Made by a program: the position numbers and the translations under genes
Notes under the pieces: generated by a model
Told to the model about the DNA's origin: nothing
The model's input: the letters and a program-made list of their open reading frames with translations, nothing else
Databases searched by the model: none
DNA from: Cricetomys ansorgei
Taxonomy: Eukaryota; Chordata; Mammalia; Rodentia; Nesomyidae
Reading direction: 5' to 3'
NCBI GenBank assembly: GCA_026225945.1
Contig: JAMJFZ010003581.1
Location: forward strand, 9,347,001 to 9,411,000
Length of the DNA stretch: 64,000 nt
Part shown: one piece after another, positions 56,601 to 64,000 of the stretch
Layout: each line of letters begins with the position of its first letter
How positions within the stretch are numbered: the stretch's first letter is position 1

Positions 56601-59404
56601 GTCTTTGTTGGGTGAGTGCTTTGTTTTTTGGTTTCTATTTCCTCTCTGGCTCTTAAGAGAGTGTGATGGCTGTATATTGCCTGTAGGAAAATCGGGGATC
56701 CTGATAGGTGTGGACAGTGCAGGATCCAGATAAATGTCTTCTGGGTATTGGGACCTGAGACAGCGATTGGGGTGGCCTGGGGGTGGTGAAGGGTCTTCAC
56801 AAGAAGGAGCCAAAGAGGAACGAACCCATAGCGTTTCAGTGGATTCATCCGTAACGAGAAATGCAGATCCATTTCCAATCCTCCTTAGCCAATCAGGTTT
56901 TCAAGTCTCAAATTGTTTAAACCACACAGGCTCATCTAAAGGCAAGCCTCTATGTTCTCTAGACAAACATTTTTGAGCTCTTGAACATATAACACCTCGA
57001 GGAAAATTTAAAAAATAAGAGCAAATAGGGAAAGTGTAAGAATATCCCTTGGTGCTTCCTTTTTAAGTTTCAGCAATTGCTGCTTTAATGTTCTATTGCT
57101 CTTTCAATTATGCTCTGGCCTTGAGGATTATAAGTAATACCTGTAATATGATTAATATACCATTTTTACAGAAGTTTTACTTTTTTTTTTTTTTTTTTTA
57201 CTACTATAGGGTGGTTCATTGTCAGTTTTTATAGAAGCAGGCACTCCAATAACAGCAAAAGTCTGTCTAAGAGAAGAGCTCTCTGCTGAAGCGGTCTCTG
57301 AAGAGCGAGGCATAGCCCAAAGAAATTCAGAATATGTACCAATGCGGACGTGCATAGATGGCGTCTGAGGGGTGAGAGCAAAGCGAGTGACATCCAGTTG
57401 ATATAATTCACTGGTATTTTTGCCTCTGGGATTCAGCCCAGCTACTTGACTACAACAGTGTAAGGGAGCACAAACAGGACGTTTCTGAACAATTTGTCTT
57501 ATTTATTTAAGTGGGATGTGGCATCGTACACGAAGTCTATTAGCATTAGGGTGTCATTGTTGATGTTCCTGTTCTGGAGACGTAAAAAGAGGGCAAGTTA
57601 ATGTATCAGTATGCTTCTTTTCTTCCAAAATAAAACCGGGAAGGTTAGGGTGTGCACGAGTTTGAGTAATAAGTGAAGGATATGTGTGGGTTTTCACCAG
57701 CTGTAGTTCCTGCAGTAACGTGAGCATAATAGGATGTGAAGACAAAATCAAAGCAGTTTCAGTTGCTAGAAATAAACCTACAACATAAACAGAATCCGAA
57801 ACAATATCTAAGAGCGTATTAATTAACTGTAATAAATGAATCAAAACAGCCAGTTCCACTTGTTGGGCTGAGGAGAAAGAAATATTAATAGACTGATGAA
57901 TATCTGAAGTATGGGTCTCTTATACCAGGAAATGAGCCACTGATAAAACAAGTATCTGCCTGTGGAATGGGAGAAGGTTGGGCAAGTTTTGTAACCATAA
58001 ATTCGGTTCGTATGAGAAAATCCCATAGCTTGCCAGCTGGACAATGTCTTCTTATTTTTTCCGTAGTAATCTGTGAATGGAATTTGAAAATCTGAAGAGT
58101 TCTATAACACTATTAAGAACTGTTAGTTAAAGGTAATATAATATACCAAGGATCAAACCCATATAATGTTGACATCCAGTCCTCCCCTGATTTACTAATT
58201 GAGCAAGAAGAGGAAGGTAAACAATATCTTATGGCCTTTATGGTGTAAATAAATTTGTTACAAAGGTTTATCTTCCCATGCTTTAGTATCTGTAAGAGAC
58301 AATTTCGTGGGGAAAATAAGTAAGTATAAAGGCAGTGAAGGATCCACACAATACATACATGCCGCTTTTAGTTTGGGTTTAAATAGCAGGAGTTCTTTCT
58401 CTGCCTCACAAGATAACGTGAGGACTGTCCGATGATGTCTCTTCTACTCCAGCAGCAGTTCTCAACCTGTGGGTCAAACGACCCTTTCACAGGGGTCACA
58501 TGACCATCTGCATATCAGATATTTACATTATGGTTCATAACAATAATAAAACTACAAGCATAAAGTAGCAACAAAAGTAATTTTTATGATTGGGGGGAAT
58601 GGTCAAACACGACACGAGGAACTGTATTAAAGGGTTGCAGCATTATGATGGTTGAGAACCGATGTTCTAGGGTTTTTAAATAGATTAAACAGATTTAGTG
58701 CATCATCAGGATACATATGTATGGTATAAAAGCTATCTTTTAAATCCAAAACTATTAAAGACCAGTCTTTAGAAACAGCTGTGGGCATAGGCAAACCAGG
58801 CTGTCAAGCTCCTATTGGGCCACACGGTGGCATTAACATTTCATAAGTTGATCAATAATCTCCATTTACTAGATTTCTTATTAGTTATACAAATCGGAGC
58901 ATTCCGGGGAGGAAGAGTTTGTTGTAGAAAGTCTCTTCCCCAAGATTAACAGAACGTGGGTAACATAAGGCTGTAGACTGCCATTCTGCCTTCTGGGCAT
59001 ATCCATTGCAATTTTGTCGCACTTATTTAACATAGTTAGAGCTCGTAGTTCCCAGTCCTATCAGGGCTGAATTTACCTCCATAACAGGCCATGCAGGTGA
59101 CCATTTTTCTATAAAGACATCTGCTCCACAATCAATCCTATGAAAGGTTTTTCTTTTATTTTTAAACCCAATAATGATTTATCATTCTCTTCCCATAAGG
59201 CGCTTGAAGCTACAGTTTTATCCATGCTGCTGTATCCTTCCTTACAAAGTACATTTATTTTTTTTCCGTGAAGGGATTATATAAGGCCATAATAATAACT
59301 GCAATTTTTTTTTCTGCTGCTTTAAATTGCCAATCAGTGGGCACCGAGATCATGACTGAAAATTTCCCTGTGCAATGTTTATCAATGACTCCTGCATGAA
59401 CTAT
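56601..59404 (-). pseudogene. Decayed class II ERV pro-pol
   Basis: Minus-strand remnants of a betaretrovirus-like endogenous provirus, in the expected 5' to 3' order. A protease-like active-site region (D-C-G-A-D in place of the usual D-T/S-G) lies near 59.05-59.13 kb. Diverged RT sequence is at about 58.68-58.95 kb. RNase H with a DSVYV motif is at 57.55-57.87 kb. The integrase core with a KTDN motif is at 57.15-57.42 kb, and an integrase C-terminal-like tail at 56.80-56.95 kb. Many stops and frameshifts, a T20 run (57180-57199) inside integrase and a hAT insertion in RT make it non-functional. No env is recognisable. Confidence 0.8.
58450..58664 (+). mobile_element. URR1-like hAT DNA transposon, near full length
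   Basis: About 215 bp bounded by AGTTCTCAACCTG and GGTTGAGAACC terminal inverted repeats, with GACCCTTTCACAGGGGTCAC inside. Non-autonomous, no transposase. It sits inside the ERV reverse-transcriptase remnant. Confidence 0.85.
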
Positions 59405-59785
59405 GATTCCATTTATGGATAAACTATTGCAACCTAATAATAGTCCGAGGGTTCAACAGAGCAAGAGACAGAGAGGTTATTTATTGGGAAGAGCGTTTGG
59501 AATAAACGAGTTTCGGGTCTCGTGTTCATCAGACTTCAGACTCCTGGGATTTCTTCTCGTGTCCCGGATCAGGGTGCCCACGCGGTCCGAGGAACCCACG
59601 TCCCTCGCGGCTCCCCGGTGCTTTCCCAGGGCTTTCGGCTTGAGTCTTTCGCCCCTGGCCAGGGTGGGGAAACTGGCAGCTTCCCAGCCAGCTCCGGGCT
59701 GGGATAGGGCTGTGGCGAAGGTGCGCGGGAAGACCGAAATAATAACAGCTGGCGCCTCCCCGACCCATTTAAAGATCAATTAATA
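59405..59785 (-). repeat. GC-rich LTR-like block
   Basis: Minus-strand reading has a GC-rich 5' portion, then CCCAATAAATAACCTCTCTG and CTCTTGCTCTGTTGAACCC near its end, as expected of a retroviral LTR with its poly(A) signal. It lies exactly at the 5' side of the decayed minus-strand pol. Family unknown; the CpG-rich part is unlike the AT-rich neighbours. Confidence 0.5.
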
Positions 59786-60787
59786 CCTTCGCTGTCCGCC
59801 CTAGGATTTAAAATAGCTCCTCATAAAATACAACTTATCCCACCCATGACGTTTCTAGGGACAAAAATATCACTCACTACAGTAAGCCCGGTGAAGCCTA
59901 AACTTACTTTTCCCCAGAACCTTACTCTGGCCTCACTCCAGAGTTTTTTAGGTAACCTCAATTGGCCCTGGCTCCCAATTCCCACTAGCAAACTTCAACC
60001 GCTCTTTGACCTCCTTAAGGGAGACAAAAAGCCGGATTCCCTGAGAGTACTCTCTCCTGAGGCAGTTAAAGCCCTGGATGTTGTCAATTCAGCCATTAGA
60101 AATCTGGCACTCGCCAGATACGATCCAGCAAAGCCTGTGCAGCTCCTCATCTTTAATTCCTCCCCCACCGTGATAGGAGCCATACACCAATCACAAGGGG
60201 TTTTAGAGTGGCTCCACACCCCAGTAGGGGGCGCTCCTAGAATTTTAACGGAGATGGATGCGCTAGCAGCAATGATTAAGAATGGCAGGGATAGAGCCCT
60301 GCAGATTCTAGGAAAGGAGCCGGACATCTTGGTCACCCCCTTTTCTCTCTCTGATATTCAGTGGTTAATTAAAAACCACTCCCAATTTGCAATCAGCTTA
60401 ATAGCGTTCCCTGGACAGATTGATAACCATTTCCCTAATGAGAAATGGGCGTCTGCTCTACCTTTACTGCGTTGGTTACCACCACGAATGTTTACAAAGG
60501 AGCCGATTGACGGGCCTTCCTCAGTATTCACTGATGGAGGGAAAAAGGGAGCTGCAGCCATAATATACCAGGGCCAAGGACCCCCCAAAATTTGTTTCAG
60601 AGAGCTGCCTAGCCACTCTCCTCAATACAAAGAGCTTTATGCTATGTATTTAGCTCTCAAGGAACTGGAGGGACAAGGTCGCCAAAGCCCAGAAAGTATG
60701 GAAACTACAGGGCTTAGCCGGCAGTTCCTAGCGGGAGGCAAGGAAAGGCTCTCTGTGGCCCAGACAGGGGCAATAAAGAAGCTGTAG
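59786..60787 (+). CDS. ERV pol fragment with 313-aa open frame
   Basis: The longest open frame in the window (ATG at 59846, stop at 60785-60787) encodes an internal part of a betaretrovirus-like Pol. The RT palm end/thumb is at about residues 1-70 (FLGTKI and FLGNLNW motifs). The connection domain runs to about residue 215, and the start of RNase H (VFTDGGKKGAA and YKELYA) to about 275. The homology also extends upstream of the ATG to about 59786. The frame then leaves retroviral sequence, and its last 35-40 residues look like non-retroviral DNA. RNase H lacks its later catalytic Asp residues and RT lacks its catalytic palm, so no enzyme activity is expected. It runs opposite to the adjacent minus-strand pol, so it is a separate or rearranged copy. 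An open frame this long may just reflect a young insertion. Confidence 0.8.
   Translation, partial: PSLSALGFKIAPHKIQLIPPMTFLGTKISLTTVSPVKPKLTFPQNLTLASLQSFLGNLNWPWLPIPTSKLQPLFDLLKGDKKPDSLRVLSPEAVKALDVVNSAIRNLALARYDPAKPVQLLIFNSSPTVIGAIHQSQGVLEWLHTPVGGAPRILTEMDALAAMIKNGRDRALQILGKEPDILVTPFSLSDIQWLIKNHSQFAISLIAFPGQIDNHFPNEKWASALPLLRWLPPRMFTKEPIDGPSSVFTDGGKKGAAAIIYQGQGPPKICFRELPSHSPQYKELYAMYLALKELEGQGRQSPESMETTGLSRQFLAGGKERLSVAQTGAIKKL
60219..60237 (+). promoter_or_regulatory. CTCF-like motif inside ERV pol
   Basis: CCCCAGTAGGGGGCGCTCC is a close match to the CTCF core, in forward orientation. Motif prediction only. Confidence 0.5.
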
Positions 60788-62254
60788 ACGGCAGGCAGCA
60801 GCCAAGCTCTCGGTGGGACAGCAGGCAGGGCTACAGTTCCCAGGGGTGGGGAGAGGAAGAGTCCCAGGCAGCTGCGGGTGGGACTGCAGCTCCTGGGTGG
60901 CGGAGGGGCAAGGGAGGAATCTCAGTGGCGCAGTCAATAACCAAATGGAGTTGAGGGTTTAGGTTGAGTGGGAAGAGCCCAAGCTCAAAAAGCTATGAGA
61001 GTGGTGGTGGGGTGGGTGAGACTTTCTTAGTTTCCTCCACAAAGGGAGTGGAGGCGGATACTTGCCAGGATGAGAATTTCAGTCCCGGGTGTCCCCAGAC
61101 GGACTGAGAGACTTGTCAGAAGGAAAATGTTCCAAGTCATAGAGGAGTGGTGTCCCTACTCCTTGTGACTGGAGTCCAGTGTGGGTGAGAAAAAGACGTC
61201 CCTGGCACACCGCGGGACTTTCGTAGTATTACGAGGTGGGTGCCCAGTGATAGGACCAGCGCCCCCTAGTGGTGGGCGGCATTGACCTTGCCTCTCTACT
61301 TAACTGTCAAAAACTCATTTTCCCAGAAATCACTCCAGTATTCAGATTCTGAATACGAAGGATCCTCTAGGCACCGCCTACTTGATGTATAATGCAGCAC
61401 ATGGTCAGTTTTCGAAGCTGAACCATGTTTTTTTTTTTTTTTTTTTTTAAATTGGGTAGCCCTATGAACCCACAGGAAAATAAAAACTGCTTTCTATGGC
61501 CATACACATGTCTAGTGTCTAACTGAGCTATTAATCGGAATCTAGCACCCATAAGGGGCGTAGAAAAGGGTAGGGTGCTCCGAAGTGATGTGTATCCAGG
61601 AGAGGATGAAAGAGCAAGGGGAAGGGGAGATGTCCATATGGGTGTAGCAGACTGTAGGAGCCAGAGGAACAAGTACAGAGTGCCTCAGTCAAGAGACGGA
61701 GGAAGCAGCAGGCCAGAGAGACAAGAGATGAGAGAGAGCCCAGGCAGGTGCCTTGGGAGGGTGTAGAAGGAAGGCTCTAGAAGCCAGAGAGAGTAGAGGG
61801 GGAGAGAGGAATGGCTAGACCACACAGAGAAAAGCAGCAACTGAAGAATCGGACTCTAGAATTTGGAGCCAAATACAGTGGGTGGCAGAAGCCAGCAGAA
61901 ACAAATGATCCTTACCTTGGGAGAGTCAGAGCAGCTGCTTGGGTTGAAGTGGTTGAGTTCCTCAGTTGGGGACTTATTTACGCCACTCCTGGGTTTCAGT
62001 AACATAGCCAGGGGCAGAGACATCTGGGGGAGTCCAAGGTGGACATGACCAGACTGAGCTGCTGGGCCATGTGAGAGGAGGAGGGGAGAGGGGTAAGAGG
62101 GGAACCAGGGGAGGGGGACACTAACCAAAATGGCTGGAATTATATAGGGAAGGGCTGGAGAGTTCAGGCTAGGGGGCTGCAAGCCGGGAAGACCCTGTAA
62201 CAGGTAGGGGCTGAAGGATGCTGGGAGGACCTGGTGACCAGGTTCACTTTGATG
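60788..62254. other. Unassigned, ERV-flanking sequence
   Basis: Contains a T22 run (61428-61449), a strong CTCF-like site (61257-61277) and G/A-rich DNA (61600-62120) with polypurine stretches and an ATTATATAGG near 62140. It may be retroviral untranslated or leader sequence. No gene is supported. Confidence 0.4.
61257..61277 (-). promoter_or_regulatory. CTCF-like motif, reverse orientation
   Basis: CCAGCGCCCCCTAGTGGTGGG is an excellent fit to the reverse complement of the CTCF consensus. With the forward motif at 60219 it forms a convergent pair about 1 kb apart. Confidence 0.6.
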
Positions 62255-63125
62255 TATTAAGTAGGTATCTCAGACAGCAGTTTGTGAATTTGAGACCTAA
62301 CAAAAAGGACACTGAAAAGGGAGGGAATGGTAATACCTTTAGGGCAGGGAATACCAACAGCAGCACTTCCTTGAGTAGCAGCGCCTAAGGAAAGAACAGA
62401 TTGATTACAATCTGAAGCTGGCACAAATATTACTCCTTTTGGATTTGACCCTCTGATTCTGAGCATTCCTTTGTTGGAAGGGCAATTCACATAGTTTCTT
62501 TAAGTGGACAGGTTGCATCAGAATCACTTGGCCCACGTCTGTCTTTGAACAGCATAGGTTTCTAAATTTTGCTCTGTGTTTGTAGGTCCCCACATTTCTA
62601 AATAACTTTAGGAAGTCTGCAATATTTCCTGTCTCTCTCTGAGGCCTGATTACTCTTTGGCAATTTCACTGGCAGTTTCAAAAGCCAGTTGCTTCAATAA
62701 TAGCTCTTGAATTTGTTCCTCTTTTACTGGCTTTTCAATAGAATCTTTGAATCTCCCTGTAAAATCAGCATAAGTCTCAGAGGTACCTTGTATACTATTT
62801 GAGGCCATTATCCATCTCTCCTGCGTGCTTAATAATCTCCTCATCTTCCTTAAGATATGTCCAAGTGACATCAAATCGAACAGGGATCTTTCCCCCTTTA
62901 TATGCGTTTTCAATATTCCTTCAGGCTCTGTCCCATACTTCTTCATCTAAAGTTCCTTCTTCTGGGAACCAGGGATCGCAATCATAAACAACTTGCAAGC
63001 CATCTAGTAGCTGTGATTTTGATACTTGTGCTTCTCCTTTCTTTATACAACGGAGTACGAGCTCCATGATCCCATCTCCTTCTGTGAGGGTCCCCACCCT
63101 CTTATCCTGTAGCTGACTTTAGCTC
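62255..63125 (-). pseudogene. Decayed ERV gag with possible dUTPase piece
   Basis: The minus strand carries a betaretrovirus-like Gag remnant. A capsid segment with the major-homology-type QGTSETYADF motif and a following LLLKQLAFE helix is open at 62650-62946. An N-terminal Gag piece starts near 63066. Further 3', around 62.30-62.42 kb, AATQGSAAVGI resembles the start of a retroviral dUTPase. Stops and frameshifts break it, and nucleocapsid zinc knuckles are not visible. It lies just 3' of the LTR at 63175-63622, as a provirus 5' end should. Confidence 0.75.
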
Positions 63126-63174
63126 TCTGAGTCATTGTACCACTTGTCACTGCCCTAGCAGCGGCGGAACCTGG

Positions 63175-63622
63175 TGTTAATCCCACTAGTCGAGAATAAG
63201 ACCACTACCACAACTCTTGAATTAAATCTGAAGCAAGCTTTAATTAAATACTGGCTAGGATGGTGGGCTCTGGCAGGACTAGTCCAGAAGATGGCAATGA
63301 TTCACATTTAGCAGGGGTTTATAAAGGCAACCCCATAAGGCTATGTACTTCTCACCTTCGTCCAGTGGGGGCAGCATACATCCTGACATGCTTCCTGCTC
63401 AGGCATCTCCCGCCTACTTGAGATCAAGTACAACCTGTGCCACTGGATTAACCAAGTTTGCTTAGGGAATCGAAAACACGTGGCCTGTTGCCTTACATGA
63501 GCAACCCCCAGCATTCCAGGAAGTTACCTAACCTCGGGCAAGTGGGCTTACGGGTTTATTTGTCTTTTTGTCTTCTCCTGGGCACGGTAATTAAAACCTA
63601 AAACATAACTTTAGCTCTCACA
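63175..63622 (-). repeat. ERV 5' LTR, same family as 49257-49755
   Basis: On the minus strand it starts TGTGAGAGCTAAAGTTATG and ends GGGATTAACA, 448 bp. It contains CCTTTATAAACCCC (TATA-like) and GCCAGTATTTAATTAAAGC. A standard TGG-starting primer-binding site is not evident directly behind it. Confidence 0.72.
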
Positions 63623-63897
63623 CTGGGAGAATGGAGCCCTAAAAATGAGGCAGACCAAAGTCTCACGCAATAGCCAACTTTATGTAGCGTATCCGACAAT
63701 TTATACCCTGAGGGTTAAACAAAGTCACATGAACAGAGTTCACACGAGTGCAAGTTGTGTACAAGGACAACTGTGCTTGGAAATATTATCTGAAGTAAAT
63801 CTACTACTATTTATTTCACCTGGGAGGGGCATGAAAGCACATTCCAGGAGCAAACCCGTGTTAAAGGGCCACAAAACTCTTGTCTTGTTTTTGTTTG

Positions 63898-63936
<39 letters not shown>

Positions 63937-64000
63937 GAGTTTCCTCACACGCACTCAGAATTTGCCTCGCATAGCTCCGTTCTTGAACTGTGTTCCGACA
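63623..64000 (-). repeat. Possible second LTR, cut by window edge
   Basis: Minus strand begins TGTCGGAACACAG at the last base of the window and continues through an (ATT)n array (63901-63936). The TG start and position beside an ERV suggest an LTR; the family is not identified. Confidence 0.35.
63901..63936. repeat. (ATT)n microsatellite
   Basis: About 12 TTA/ATT units. The poly-Leu open frame across it is an artefact. Confidence 0.95.

Overview
The window is nuclear DNA from a muroid rodent (mouse, rat or hamster type). It is densely packed with tRNA-derived B2 and B3-like SINEs, 7SL-derived B1, ID and B4-like composites, Lx-type L1 pieces, a rodent-style hAT element with CAGTGGTTCTCAACC-type ends, class II (betaretrovirus-like) endogenous retrovirus debris and long GT, GA, TTTC and TATG microsatellites. 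Active rat-type ID elements are not abundant, but I cannot fix the species. Most of the sequence is non-coding, and most long open frames are microsatellite or SINE translations.

Layout. 0.2-12.5 kb is repeat-rich intergenic DNA with a full-length processed pseudogene of ribosomal protein P0 (minus strand, about 3.63-4.63 kb, perfect 16-bp target-site duplication). 12.75-13.9 kb holds a candidate two-exon gene on the plus strand: twin cAMP-response elements, a GC box, an ATG in good context, a phase-compatible splice pair and a predicted 186-residue protein I do not recognise. 16.2-17.8 kb is a short non-coding LTR retrotransposon. 19.2-23.0 kb is a large CpG island with no recognisable protein product. 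23-44 kb is intergenic SINE, L1 and LTR material. 46-49 kb carries, on the minus strand, the signal-peptide exon and the Ig V-type exon of a TREM-like immunoreceptor, with a PU.1/Ets-like myeloid motif upstream. 49-51.4 kb is an LTR plus non-coding sequence. 52.3-64 kb is a graveyard of nested retroelements: an antisense L1 interrupted by an LTR element, a decayed minus-strand ERV pol, an LTR-like GC-rich block, a plus-strand ERV pol fragment with a 313-residue open frame (the longest in the window), and a minus-strand ERV 5' end (LTR plus gag, then a possible dUTPase).

Interpretation. A TREM-like gene near an orphan CpG island fits the TREM cluster to FOXP4 interval of rodent genomes (mouse chromosome 17). 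That placement rests on family knowledge and is not shown by the sequence. Only the TREM-like gene (two exons visible), the candidate 13-kb gene and the CpG island look like host functional sequence. Several strong CTCF-like motifs lie in or beside the retroelements and may give the interval boundary activity.
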